A stretch of DNA of 64,000 bases from CAWELS01 sp964468205 (lineage in GTDB: Bacteria; Acidobacteriota; Terriglobia; Bryobacterales; Bryobacteraceae). How positions within the stretch are numbered: position 1 is the stretch's first letter; every line of letters starts with the position of its first letter. The translations under genes and the position numbers were made by a program. Below are positions 25,873 to 34,594 of the stretch, in pieces. The stretch spans positions 16,025 to 80,024 of the forward strand of contig CAYXVG010000032.1 in the NCBI GenBank assembly GCA_964468205.1, read 5' to 3'. Below the pieces are notes generated by a model. It saw only the letters and a program-made list of their open reading frames with translations. It ran no database searches and was not told the DNA's origin.

Positions 25873-26298
25873 ATGGTAGGCAAAACCGGATTGCTCAAAT
25901 GGCTCCTGCGAGTCGTCGGCAGCGCTTCACTGCTCGCCGTATTCGCGGTCGCCATGCCCTATGAGTGGATGAATGCCATCCACCGGACGCTCGGGATGGG
26001 AGAACTCCCGAACGCTCCCGTCGTGGGGTACCTCGCCCGCTCTACCTCGGCTTTCTACGCCATGCACGGGGCGCTGTTCTGGTTTCTATCGTTTGACGTG
26101 CAGCGCCACCGCTCCGTGCTGCTCTTCCTTGGCTGGGCGCTCGCCGCCCTTGGCGTCACTCTGCTCGCCGTCGATGTCTTCGAGGGGCTCCCGCTCTACT
26201 GGACGGCAGTCGAAGGGCCGATCGACACCCTCTTCGGGCTCCTGATTCTCTACCTCGCCCCTACTCGAGAACCGCGGCCGCCTGCTCCGCGGTCGTGA
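25873..26298 (+). CDS. Four-helix membrane protein of unknown function
   Basis: The ATG at 25873 (MVGKTGLLKWLL) is preferred over the frame opening at 25771, because it gives an ordinary membrane protein of 141 residues with GAGGACCC upstream. Four hydrophobic stretches are visible (VVGSASLLAVFAVAMPYEWM, TSAFYAMHGALFWFLSFDV, VLLFLGWALAALGVTLLAVD, DTLFGLLILYLA). It resembles the many short uncharacterised Acidobacteria/Planctomycetes integral membrane proteins. Its 3' end overlaps the convergent DUF1080 gene by 38 bp. Confidence 0.75.
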   Translation: MVGKTGLLKWLLRVVGSASLLAVFAVAMPYEWMNAIHRTLGMGELPNAPVVGYLARSTSAFYAMHGALFWFLSFDVQRHRSVLLFLGWALAALGVTLLAVDVFEGLPLYWTAVEGPIDTLFGLLILYLAPTREPRPPAPRS

Positions 26299-26983
26299 CG
26301 CCCGGCGGAAGTTCCATGATCTTGATATTGCGGAAGTGAATCTCGGCGCCCTCCGATTCGAGACAAATGTAACCCTTCTTCTGCGACGCCTTGCTGATGC
26401 CGTTCACGAACTTGCCGTTCACGGCGAGCTTCACCGTCCCATCCACCGCAACCACGTCATACGTGTTCCATTCCCCCCGGCCTTTGCAGCGGTTCTCAAT
26501 CGACTTGCTGCGCGTGCCCCGGGGGTTATCGGGGGCCGCCTCCACGCCCCCAACCGGAAACACCTCCCCGTGAACATAGGCAATCGGCGGGGTCTTGCCG
26601 TCGCGGGTGTTCAGCTTCACCCAGTCGAGTTCCAGCATCTGAACTTCGATTCCATTGGGCAGGCGGTTCCGCTCCGCCGGCACGGCGTTGCTCCACAGGA
26701 ACACGCCCGAGTTCCCCCCGGCCTCCATGTGCTTCCACTCGATGTGGAGGACGAAATTCTCGTACTGCCGGTCAGTCCGCATCACGCCGATCGGTTGCCC
26801 GGAGCAAACAAGCACCCCATCGCGGACGGACCAGGTATCCGGCGCGGTGTTGACGTTCACCCAGCCTTCGAGATTCTTGCCGTTGAAAAGATCGCGGTAT
26901 GCGGGGACTCCATCCCCGTTGAGCTGCGCGACTCCGGTGGTGATGAGCAGTGTTGCGGCGAAAGCAATGGCGACTAGCTTCAT
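26261..26983 (-). CDS. DUF1080 (3-keto-disaccharide hydrolase family) protein
   Basis: A 240-residue secreted protein with signal MKLVAIAFAATLLITTGVAQ and AGGGAGA about 9 nt before the ATG. The concanavalin-like DUF1080 fold is seen in DLFNGKNLEGWVNV, YENFVLHIEWKHMEAGGNSG, LPNGIEVQMLE, GRGEWNTYDVVAVDGTVKLA and GYICLESEGAEIHFRNIKI. Characterised members hydrolyse glycosides already oxidised at C3. No Gfo/Idh gene is adjacent, so the partner would be elsewhere. It is complete and monocistronic, and its last 38 bp overlap the opposite-strand membrane protein gene. Confidence 0.9.
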   Translation of the reverse strand: MKLVAIAFAATLLITTGVAQLNGDGVPAYRDLFNGKNLEGWVNVNTAPDTWSVRDGVLVCSGQPIGVMRTDRQYENFVLHIEWKHMEAGGNSGVFLWSNAVPAERNRLPNGIEVQMLELDWVKLNTRDGKTPPIAYVHGEVFPVGGVEAAPDNPRGTRSKSIENRCKGRGEWNTYDVVAVDGTVKLAVNGKFVNGISKASQKKGYICLESEGAEIHFRNIKIMELPPGVTTAEQAAAVLE

Positions 26984-27083
26984 GATTCAATCTCCCTATC
27001 GGCCGGCTGGCAGTCTCAGCATACTAACAAGCGGGCGGTGAGAGCCACTGGCGGCGAAACCGCCGGCAACCCCCCGCCGGGTA

Positions 27084-29060
27084 TCAGCGGGTCTCCAGCG
27101 CGCGGCGGGTTTCATCGGCCAGGCCGAGAAGACCTAGCAAGGCGGGATAGACCCGCTCCACCTGCTGGTCCGGCTGGCCGGGATCGATGAAATCGTGCGG
27201 CAGCCCGGCGGCTTCCGAAAAGTGATGGGTGGAGATATTCGGATGCCCAAGCGTGCGCCACTGGTCCACCAGCCACTCCACCGCCGCATTGCGAACCGCC
27301 CGGTCGGCTCCGTTCGTCACCGCCAGCACCTCTCGCGCGCGTGGCGGGAGACGCTCTGATTCGTGCTCCACATCGCGTGCAATGCGCCTCATGTGCCACA
27401 GCGTTCGGGTAGGAAAGCGCGGGTACGCGTGGTCGGGTTTGCTCGCGGCGCGAAGTTGCGAATTCCACCACAGGAAGACGCCTGGGATGGCTCCCGCTAG
27501 CCACACTACCGGCCCCTCAAGCGGCGCCGGGATTGCATGGAACGAAAAAGAAGGAGCAACCAGCGCCACCCGGTGAATATCGTCGCGCTCAAGCGACGCC
27601 CACGCCGCGAGTAAACCGCCCAACGATAGTCCCATCACTGTCACCTGCCCGCCAAGCCCCTGCGCGATATCGACAGCGGTATCGGTCGCCACCAGCAACT
27701 CCTCGGCGGTGAGATCGGCGATGCTCCCGCTTAGCCGGTCGGCGTATCCGTGCCGCGGCAGCCGCGGAATCAGCACATTGGTCCCCCGCCCGTGCAGCAG
27801 TCTCCCAAAGGCCCTCCACTGCTGCGGGCAGTTAGTGAAACCGTGCAGCAAGACAAACGCCGTTTCGGTCTTCGCGCCGTGATGCAGCAGCGTTGTCCCG
27901 CACCGGGGATTGATGTGCGCTCCGTCCAGCGATTGCAGCGACTCGACGCGGGCCAGCGCATCGTCAAACCCCAAGGCCGGATCCGGACGCGAATCGAAAT
28001 CCCACGTCTGCGACCGCACCGACTCCAGCCCCGCCAGCCCCGCCATGCGCCCGCGCGGAAACCGGATCTGTTCCGCCCGGCGGATGATCTCCTCGATGTG
28101 GTCGGCGGTGATATCGAGGTAGGACTTCCCGCTGGGCAACAGCTCCGCGTCATCCATATACGCGCCGGGTCCGTGATGCTTCATGGGACCGATGCGAATA
28201 TTCGTGATCCTTCCGGCCCGCCGCGCGCGGTTCCAGGCGGAATAGCCGAGCAATGGCCACTTCCCCGGAAAGACCAGGTTGTCCAGACCCTGCACCCAGT
28301 CTCGTCCTCCGTACAAGTGATAGAGGTGGGCCAGATCGAGCACGGCCGGATCGTCACACATCACGCCCCCAATGGATACGATCTGAATCGGCGCCCGCAG
28401 CATCACACGCAGGAAGATGGATGCCGAAAGGCAGATCTGCGCCCCTCCGCTGTAGCCGATCAGCGTAACCGGAGCCCCTTCACCAGGCCGGTAGCCCAAC
28501 CGCTGCAGGGAAGCGCATATTCGCCGCGCTGCTCCCAAACCGTAGAGCGGGCCATAGCGCCGGTCCGACGAAACGAGCATCTGTGTGAAATTGCGTACGT
28601 TGATCAGTGACGCGAACACGTTGTCACCGAGAGCCCGCTGCTGAATCAGCCGCCGCCACAGCCAGGCGAGCGGGCGCTGCCCCGTCAGAGCTTGACGCAC
28701 CACCGAATAGGGAAATACGTCATCCACGATCACCGCCCGCGGCAGGCGTGCGCGCAGCCTTTCGAGCAGCGTTTTCTCCTCCGGGAACAGGAAATTGCCG
28801 GCCACGTCCCCGGTGCCGGAAAGATACACCGCGAAAAACTTCGCCGTCTCCCGCGAGCCGCCGCCGGTCGGCTTCGCTCCGCTTCCAATGTTAGGTTCCG
28901 GCAGTTCCTCGACCGCGGCGCTGAGTTGCCGCCTGATCCGCCCTCCATACCAACCGGACCACCAGAGCAGCGTTTCGAGCGGCGCAAGCGCCAGCAAAAG
29001 CAACACGAGGAGACCGCCAAGGATCAGAAGTTGCTCGAATACGGGGAGTCCGCCAGGCAT
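27084..29060 (-). CDS. Tandem double alpha/beta-hydrolase membrane protein
   Basis: A 658-residue protein with an N-terminal membrane anchor (LLILGGLLVLLLLALAPLET) and two alpha/beta-hydrolase-like domains. The first holds GYSGGAQ (Gly202-Gln208). The second has the oxyanion-type LLHGFTNCPQQW (404-415), the nucleophile elbow GLSLGG (Ser479), an acid near NGADR and a His in GLPHDFIDP. Such esterases or lipases act on acyl esters at the membrane face. Two hydrolase modules in one chain, one of lipase-like YSGG type and one carboxylesterase-like, are uncommon. Its start lies 7 bp after the Yip1-like gene, so they are co-transcribed. Substrates are unknown. Confidence 0.75.
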   Translation of the reverse strand: MPGGLPVFEQLLILGGLLVLLLLALAPLETLLWWSGWYGGRIRRQLSAAVEELPEPNIGSGAKPTGGGSRETAKFFAVYLSGTGDVAGNFLFPEEKTLLERLRARLPRAVIVDDVFPYSVVRQALTGQRPLAWLWRRLIQQRALGDNVFASLINVRNFTQMLVSSDRRYGPLYGLGAARRICASLQRLGYRPGEGAPVTLIGYSGGAQICLSASIFLRVMLRAPIQIVSIGGVMCDDPAVLDLAHLYHLYGGRDWVQGLDNLVFPGKWPLLGYSAWNRARRAGRITNIRIGPMKHHGPGAYMDDAELLPSGKSYLDITADHIEEIIRRAEQIRFPRGRMAGLAGLESVRSQTWDFDSRPDPALGFDDALARVESLQSLDGAHINPRCGTTLLHHGAKTETAFVLLHGFTNCPQQWRAFGRLLHGRGTNVLIPRLPRHGYADRLSGSIADLTAEELLVATDTAVDIAQGLGGQVTVMGLSLGGLLAAWASLERDDIHRVALVAPSFSFHAIPAPLEGPVVWLAGAIPGVFLWWNSQLRAASKPDHAYPRFPTRTLWHMRRIARDVEHESERLPPRAREVLAVTNGADRAVRNAAVEWLVDQWRTLGHPNISTHHFSEAAGLPHDFIDPGQPDQQVERVYPALLGLLGLADETRRALETR

Positions 29061-29067
29061 AATAGCT

Positions 29068-29724
29068 TCACACCCGGTCCATGCTCCGCAGCAGGGCCTC
29101 GCGCAAGGTCCTCACCGACAGGTTCTCCCGCTTGCCGTGGAGCAGGATTTCGATGGCGTCATTTGTCCACTGTATCGGCCGGCCGGCCACGCGGTAGAGA
29201 ATCTCCACCAACAGCCATCCCAGCAACGCGGCGGTCAATATCTGCCAGAACGGCAACTCCACCACCACGGCCAGCGACAGAGTGACAGCCAGCAAAGTCC
29301 AGATGTGAAGCAGTCTGCGAATGACGAGCCCCAGCCAAGGAATGAGACCGAGAAACCCGAAAACCAGCGGCGCGTGTCCCAAACTGACGGCGATGAACAG
29401 CTCCATGAATCGCCGCTCCAGCCCAAACAGCAGCCACGCCGCGGCGTCGAAAACGCCTGTCCACAGGAAGACGGAACCCACCAGCAGCACAGCCGTCATC
29501 AGAATGCTCACCGCGAACCGGAGCGGCGGCACGGCATGCAGAAAGAGAATAACCGACTGCCCCGCCGCCCGCGAAAGCGCGGCCAGCACGAGAACCGTGA
29601 AGGCCAACCGCCCTTCGAGCGAGGATGCGTGAACCTCCCGGAACGCCCGGGCATTCAACTCGAAACCCGCGCTGGCCAGCCAGCCAATGGCTTCGAGAAA
29701 CTCGGAGTTCCCCGCGGTTTGCAT
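29068..29724 (-). CDS. Polytopic membrane protein (Yip1-like)
   Basis: A 218-residue protein with five hydrophobic segments between about residues 45 and 180 (LAFTVLVLAALSRAAG, FAVSILMTAVLLVGSVFLW, PLVFGFLGLIPWLGLVI, WTLLAVTLSLAVVVELPFW, ILTAALLGWLLVEILY). The pattern resembles Yip1-domain proteins, but no diagnostic motif was found. It is upstream of the double alpha/beta-hydrolase gene by 7 bp and probably shares its transcript, suggesting a membrane partner for that enzyme. Charged termini are predicted to be cytoplasmic. Function is unknown. Confidence 0.68.
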   Translation of the reverse strand: MQTAGNSEFLEAIGWLASAGFELNARAFREVHASSLEGRLAFTVLVLAALSRAAGQSVILFLHAVPPLRFAVSILMTAVLLVGSVFLWTGVFDAAAWLLFGLERRFMELFIAVSLGHAPLVFGFLGLIPWLGLVIRRLLHIWTLLAVTLSLAVVVELPFWQILTAALLGWLLVEILYRVAGRPIQWTNDAIEILLHGKRENLSVRTLREALLRSMDRV

Positions 29725-29764
29725 CTGGAGCTTCCTTCTGCGATACCTGCGCGTTCGGGAGCCC

Positions 29765-31012
29765 CTATCGGCCCGCCGCCATCACGGAGGCCACGCCTTC
29801 GCTCTTCTTCAACTCCACCGCGAACTCCTTGCCGTCCACCGTGACCCTGTAGTTGCCATAAAACGCGCGCAGCGCCGCCCAACCCTCGGAATTCGCGGTT
29901 CCGCTCCAGCGCGTCCGCCATTCGTCGAGCACCAGGCCGCGATACGCTTCCGCCGCGGGCGTTGGCGTCCAGTCACGCTTGTATAGCGACGATTGCGGAA
30001 TCCAATTCGCTCCCTCCCAGAACCCCCACATCAGGATCCCTTCCACCGCCGGGTGAGCGAAGCAGATCCGGAAGTACTGCTCGAGCAGCTTCGCCTTCTC
30101 GCGCTCTTGCTCAGCCGAAAGCTCGGCCTTCCGGTCCTCCCGGTAAAAGCGCGACCGCTGGCCGGGCATGTTGAACTCCGTCACCCGAATGGGCAGATCG
30201 AACTGCGCCAGCTCATCGAGCGCATTCTGCAAGGCCTCGGGGTCGAAGGTCTCCCCATGCAGATGCCCCTGAACGCCGATCCCCGCGATCGGCGCGCCCA
30301 TGTCCAGCAGTCCGCGTACGTGCGCCACGTAGTCGTCCAGCCGCCGCCCGGTGAGAATATCGTAGTCGTTCAGATACAACTTCGCTTCCGGATCCCCGTC
30401 CTTCACCCAAAGTGCCATCTGCCGGGTGAACTCCGGCCCGAAGCGCTCTTCATAGAAGTTGGCGTGAATCATCTCGTTGTTGAGGTCGTACTCGGCGAAA
30501 CGGTCGCGGTAGCGCGCCGCAATCCCCCGCGCCCTCTGCCTCACCACCAGCCGCAGCTCATCGTCGTCGAGCTCCTTGACCCAATCTTGAACGAACTTCG
30601 GCACGCCCCAAAAAATGCAATGCCCGCGAACCGGGATCTCTTCGGCATCCGCCCAGGCCAGCATTTGATCCACAATCGAATAGTTGACATGCCCCCTCTC
30701 CCGTTCCATATCGTGCCACTTGAACGCGGATTCAATTACCCCGGCATTGAAGTGGCTCGTGAACACCTCCTTGTATTTGGCAATGTCCTCCGGGCTGGCC
30801 TGGCCGTTGAAGATTCTGGTCGCCAGCGTCGCTCCAAACCAGAATTCATGCCGCAGTTGCTCCACCGCCACCCGCGCTCCCGGCTCGGCGTAAACCACCA
30901 GGCTGCCCTTGCGGTGGCGGTCGATGGCGGCGTTGAGATCCCCTTGCGCCACGATCGGAAGCGTCACGCCGAGCAGCATCAAAAACGTAATGAGGAAGTT
31001 CTGAAGGTTCAT
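29765..31012 (-). CDS. Glycoside hydrolase family 10 protein (endo-xylanase-like)
   Basis: A 415-residue secreted protein with signal MNLQNFLITFLMLLGVTLPI. The GH10 barrel shows FNAGVIESAFKWHDMERERG, VRGHCIFWGVPKFV and DLNNEMIHANF, in which Glu180 is the predicted acid/base (family pattern NE). IRVTEFNMPG provides Glu279 as nucleophile. A beta-rich region precedes the barrel at residues 30-60. GH10 enzymes cut beta-1,4-xylans or related glycans with retention. ALWVKDGDPEAKLYLNDY between the catalytic residues is typical. It lies near the sulfatase and DUF1080 genes, consistent with a polysaccharide-degrading region. The substrate may be a decorated plant or algal glycan, not plain xylan. Confidence 0.88.
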   Translation of the reverse strand: MNLQNFLITFLMLLGVTLPIVAQGDLNAAIDRHRKGSLVVYAEPGARVAVEQLRHEFWFGATLATRIFNGQASPEDIAKYKEVFTSHFNAGVIESAFKWHDMERERGHVNYSIVDQMLAWADAEEIPVRGHCIFWGVPKFVQDWVKELDDDELRLVVRQRARGIAARYRDRFAEYDLNNEMIHANFYEERFGPEFTRQMALWVKDGDPEAKLYLNDYDILTGRRLDDYVAHVRGLLDMGAPIAGIGVQGHLHGETFDPEALQNALDELAQFDLPIRVTEFNMPGQRSRFYREDRKAELSAEQEREKAKLLEQYFRICFAHPAVEGILMWGFWEGANWIPQSSLYKRDWTPTPAAEAYRGLVLDEWRTRWSGTANSEGWAALRAFYGNYRVTVDGKEFAVELKKSEGVASVMAAGR

Positions 31013-31058
31013 GATGGTTCTACTTTAATCCAGTCCACGCCCGGCCGCCGCCCTGACC

Positions 31059-32495
31059 TCAGGGAGCCTCAATCCCAAACAGCTCCGCGGTAATGACGCC
31101 GGACTTCGACCCGCCGCCGTTCCACAGGTCCCACTTCGGGTCCGCATGCCGCTCGAAGAACTCGTGAAGGCGCCGCCGCAGCCGTTCGCGCACCGCCGCC
31201 GCGCCCTCATCGTCAACCAGGTTGTTCCTCTCGCCGGGATCGCGCCGCAAATCGTAAAGCTCGTTCGGCTCCTGGTGGATGCGCTCGATGTACTTCCACC
31301 CCGGCGTCCGGACGGCGCGAACGTTCTCGAATTCGTAAAAGGTGACGTCCTCCCACTCGATCTCTTCCCCTCCCAGCACCGCGGAGAAATCGCGCCCGGG
31401 CGTCCGCGGCTCATCGGGAATCGCTGCTTCGAGCCCGAGATGGTGCAGCAGCGCCGGCAGGAAATCGTAGTTGCTCACCATGATGTCGGAGCGCCGGCCG
31501 GCAGGGATCCGCCCGGGCTGCCGGAAGATCAGCGGAATCCACATCGTCGGGTCGAAGGCGCTGAGCGGCCGCGTGTGGTCGCCCATCCCCCACAGCCCGC
31601 TGTGTCCGCCTGCGAGACCCTGATCGGCTGTGAAGATCACCAGCGTCTCGCGGTCCAGCCCATGCTTCCCCAGCGTCGCCATGATCCGCCCCACCCCGTC
31701 ATCCACTCCGCTTGTCTCCACCGCATACCGCTCCCGCGCGGCCTCCGTGCCGAACAGATTGCGCGTGTTCCGGAGCCACGGATGCATCGTCTCCCGTGGG
31801 AATGACAACAAAGGTTTGCCTGCGTAATAATCCGCATGGCGGTTCCGGCCGCGCCTGAGCATGCTCTCGCCGAGGCCGTAAGGCCCGTTGTACGCGAGAA
31901 ACAGGAAGAACGGCCGGCGCGCGTCCTCCTCAAGAGACTTCTCGATGAACTCGATGCCGCGAGTGGTCCAGTAATCCGTGAAATAAGTCTCTTCGTTGCG
32001 GATCTCGCCGTCCTCGATCACCGGCTGATCGTAGAACGCGCGCGTGTGCCCGTGGGGCTTCGTAACCCAGAACGTGAAACCCTCCTGCGGCTCCATGTTC
32101 AACCCGAGATGCCACTTCCCGCTCAATCCGCACACATAGCCCGTCTCGGCCAGTATCTCCGGCAAAGTGCGAAACTCGGCGATCGTCGAGTACGCCTCGG
32201 GACCCGTCTGCGCCCCGCCGGCCGCGAGATACCGGTGTACCCCGTGCTGCGAAGGCAGTAACCCGGTGAGAAACGTCGCCCGCGTGGGGGAGCAAACGGC
32301 GTTCGAACTGTAGACCCGCGTGAAAAGCAGGCCCTCCTCCGCCAGCCGGTCGATGTGCGGGGTGCGTATCTCCTCGTTGCCGTAGCATCCGAGCGTCCAC
32401 GGCCCGTGGTTGTCCGTCATGATGAGGACGATGTTCGGAAGCGGCGCCGCTATCGCGAGTGCCGCTGCAAGCAAATGGCAGGCTAGTAGTCTCAT
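31059..32495 (-). CDS. Secreted sulfatase (arylsulfatase type)
   Basis: A 478-residue sulfatase with a signal (LLACHLLAAALAIA) and the family start NIVLIMTDNHGPWTLGC, where Asp28 and Asn29 are metal ligands. The formylglycine motif is AVCSPTRATFLTG with Cys68. Later active-site histidines lie in GKWHLGLN and in the DQGLAGGHSGLWGMGDHTR segment. Cys-type sulfatases need oxidation of this Cys to formylglycine, so a maturase is required. The gene is 24 bp downstream of a radical SAM gene in the same direction, which makes that protein a candidate maturase. Substrate (aryl or carbohydrate sulfate) cannot be assigned. Confidence 0.9.
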   Translation of the reverse strand: MRLLACHLLAAALAIAAPLPNIVLIMTDNHGPWTLGCYGNEEIRTPHIDRLAEEGLLFTRVYSSNAVCSPTRATFLTGLLPSQHGVHRYLAAGGAQTGPEAYSTIAEFRTLPEILAETGYVCGLSGKWHLGLNMEPQEGFTFWVTKPHGHTRAFYDQPVIEDGEIRNEETYFTDYWTTRGIEFIEKSLEEDARRPFFLFLAYNGPYGLGESMLRRGRNRHADYYAGKPLLSFPRETMHPWLRNTRNLFGTEAARERYAVETSGVDDGVGRIMATLGKHGLDRETLVIFTADQGLAGGHSGLWGMGDHTRPLSAFDPTMWIPLIFRQPGRIPAGRRSDIMVSNYDFLPALLHHLGLEAAIPDEPRTPGRDFSAVLGGEEIEWEDVTFYEFENVRAVRTPGWKYIERIHQEPNELYDLRRDPGERNNLVDDEGAAAVRERLRRRLHEFFERHADPKWDLWNGGGSKSGVITAELFGIEAP

Positions 32496-32519
32496 CTCTC
32501 CGCCGCTATTGTATCCCCG

Positions 32520-33584
32520 TCAGTGCTCCCGGAGGCGGGAGCAGTTCCGGCACGGCGCCGGCAATCCCGTCGCTCCCGTGCGCCCGCTCTTCAGCCGTTC
32601 CACGAATACGGCCCGGAACTCGCGCGCCTTCTCCGACGCCCAGATCTCGGGCAGTGTCTGTTCCCTCACGTTGCCAAAGACCAAGCGCCCCGCCCCGGCT
32701 CGGCCGCCAGCGCCGGCTTCATAGCTGACATTGGTGAAGACGCAGGGCGAAACGTCTCCGCGATGAGAGACAAAACACGCCTTCAAAACGTTCTCCGGGC
32801 ACACCGGCCCGGGCTCGCCGCTCCGGAAGCCCTGGTAGTGGAGCCGGATCCCGTGCTCCGCCGCTTGCCGTTTCGTCCGCTCCAGCGTCTCCTCCGCCAG
32901 CGGCCAGAGGTCGGGATGCGAGCCGAGCGATTCCTCCTGCATGTCCGGCGCCTCCATCGGATTGAGATTGCTGATCACAATCTGCCGGGCGCCCCAGCGC
33001 TGCGCGAGGCCAACCAGCCCGGGCGCTTCCTCCAGGTTCGAACGCAGTAGCACGAACGACAAGTGGATGTGTGGCACGCCGCTGCACTTCGCCCGCTTCA
33101 GGTCCCGCAGCGCCGCCACTCCCTCCTCGATCGCATCAAGCTTGCACCCCTGCCGGAAGCGCCCATGGGTTTCCGCGGTGGCGCCGGCCAGGCTGACCGA
33201 CACGATATTCACGCCGTAAACGATCGAGTTTTCCCGGGCAACTCCGTCCAGCAGTGTGCCGTTCGTCGTGAATCCCGCCGCCGCGCCGGACGCCCTGGTG
33301 CGCCGCACCATCCGCCAGAACTCCGGATGGAGCAGCGGCTCGCCCCATCCCTGCAGGTACACCAGATTCGTGTCGGGGAAGGCCGGCGCGAGCCGCTCGA
33401 ACGTCTGCCATTCCAGCAGCCCGTCTCGCCAGCGGTCGCTGTGAACATGCCGCGGGCAGTACACGCAGGAGCTGTTGCACTGCGTCGACACCTCAAGCTG
33501 AATCCAGTCGAGATCGAGGGCCGGCCTTGCTTTGCGAAACAGCGATCCCAGCATTCTGGTGTCTCCAGTGTATCGGAACCGCAA
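32520..33584 (-). CDS. Radical SAM / SPASM-like protein next to a sulfatase gene
   Basis: A 354-residue radical SAM protein. LEVSTQCNSSCVYCPRH has the Cys36-x3-Cys40-x2-Cys43 cluster motif, followed by QGWGEPLLHPEFW (GGE-like SAM-binding strand) and GFTTNGTLLDG. A C-terminal cysteine group (CPENVLKACFVSHRGDVSPC, then PCRNCSRLREH at the end) suggests an auxiliary cluster as in SPASM enzymes. Translation may start at 33584 or the ATG at 33554. Its place 24 bp upstream of a Cys-type sulfatase gene makes an anaerobic sulfatase-maturase role plausible, but SPASM proteins also make peptide modifications, so this is inference only. Confidence 0.8.
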   Translation of the reverse strand: MRFRYTGDTRMLGSLFRKARPALDLDWIQLEVSTQCNSSCVYCPRHVHSDRWRDGLLEWQTFERLAPAFPDTNLVYLQGWGEPLLHPEFWRMVRRTRASGAAAGFTTNGTLLDGVARENSIVYGVNIVSVSLAGATAETHGRFRQGCKLDAIEEGVAALRDLKRAKCSGVPHIHLSFVLLRSNLEEAPGLVGLAQRWGARQIVISNLNPMEAPDMQEESLGSHPDLWPLAEETLERTKRQAAEHGIRLHYQGFRSGEPGPVCPENVLKACFVSHRGDVSPCVFTNVSYEAGAGGRAGAGRLVFGNVREQTLPEIWASEKAREFRAVFVERLKSGRTGATGLPAPCRNCSRLREH

Positions 33585-33658
33585 GAGCTTCCGAAGCCGG
33601 ACGGCTTTTCATTGGGCCTCCGGTCTGCCAGACTAGATCTCACTGGCGGTGTAACGAT

Positions 33659-34594
33659 ATGAAGCACACATCCTCCCCTTTCGCCCTTGCCGCGCTCCTG
33701 GTCCTGGCCGGTTGTCAGGCCGATGTCGACGTGGAGCCCGAAGCGCCTCCAACGGACACCGTGAACATCGTGGCGCAAGTCTCCTTCACCGAAGGCCCCA
33801 CGGTGGACGACGCCGGCAACGTCTATTTCACCGAGATGCGCACCAACCGGATCATGAAGTGGTCTCCCGTTGACGGCCTCACCACCTTCCGCGTGATGGA
33901 AAAGACGGTCAACGGCCTCAAATTCCATCCAGACGGCCGTCTCCTCGCCGCCGAGATGGGCGGCGGTCGCATCCTCCACATCGACGGCGAGGCCGGTCCC
34001 GTAACCGCTCTCGCCGGGAATTCCGAAGCCACCCCCATCGAACGGCCCAACGACCTGACGTTCGACAGCAGCGGCCGCATCTACTTCACCGACTACGGCG
34101 GCGCCCGTATCTACCGCATCGACCCGGACGGCTCGGTGACGCGGATCCTAGCCGCCCCCGACGTCGAGGTCCCGAACGGCATCGTCGTCTCGGCCGACGA
34201 CCGGATCCTCTACTACGTCGAGTCCAACAGCAAGGAAGGAGGCCAGCGCCGGATCATGGCCTACGATCTCGCCACGGATGGCAGCGTCTCAAACGGTCGC
34301 GTCTTCCACGACTTCTACCCCGGCCGCAGCGCCGATGGCATCGCCATCGACTCCGCCGGCAACCTCTACGCCGCCGCCGGTCTCAACCGCCCCCGCGGCT
34401 CCAGCGAAACCCTCGACACCAAAGCCGGAATCCACGTCTTCTCCCCCGCCGGCGGCCGCATTGCCTTCCACCCCGTCTGGGAGGACACAATAACCAACTG
34501 CGCCTTCGGCGGCGCCGGCCTCAAAACCCTCTACGTCACCGCCGGCAAATTGCTGCTCGAAATCGAAGTCCCCGTACCCGGAACGCCGCGGTAG
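33659..34594 (+). CDS. SMP-30/gluconolactonase-like lipoprotein
   Basis: A lipoprotein of about 311 residues starting at the ATG at 33659, which gives the signal MKHTSSPFALAALLVLAGCQ with lipobox LAGC. The longer frame from 33527 adds no sensible leader. The SMP-30 six-bladed propeller is seen in VSFTEGPTVDDAGNVYFTE, IERPNDLTFDSSGRIYFTDY, VPNGIVVSADDRILYYVES and SADGIAIDSAGNLYAA. These hold the Glu, Asn and Asp metal ligands. Family members hydrolyse sugar lactones and other esters. In a region of glycan genes, a sugar-lactone hydrolase acting after periplasmic oxidation is a reasonable guess. It is monocistronic and divergent from the radical SAM gene. Confidence 0.87.
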   Translation: MKHTSSPFALAALLVLAGCQADVDVEPEAPPTDTVNIVAQVSFTEGPTVDDAGNVYFTEMRTNRIMKWSPVDGLTTFRVMEKTVNGLKFHPDGRLLAAEMGGGRILHIDGEAGPVTALAGNSEATPIERPNDLTFDSSGRIYFTDYGGARIYRIDPDGSVTRILAAPDVEVPNGIVVSADDRILYYVESNSKEGGQRRIMAYDLATDGSVSNGRVFHDFYPGRSADGIAIDSAGNLYAAAGLNRPRGSSETLDTKAGIHVFSPAGGRIAFHPVWEDTITNCAFGGAGLKTLYVTAGKLLLEIEVPVPGTPR

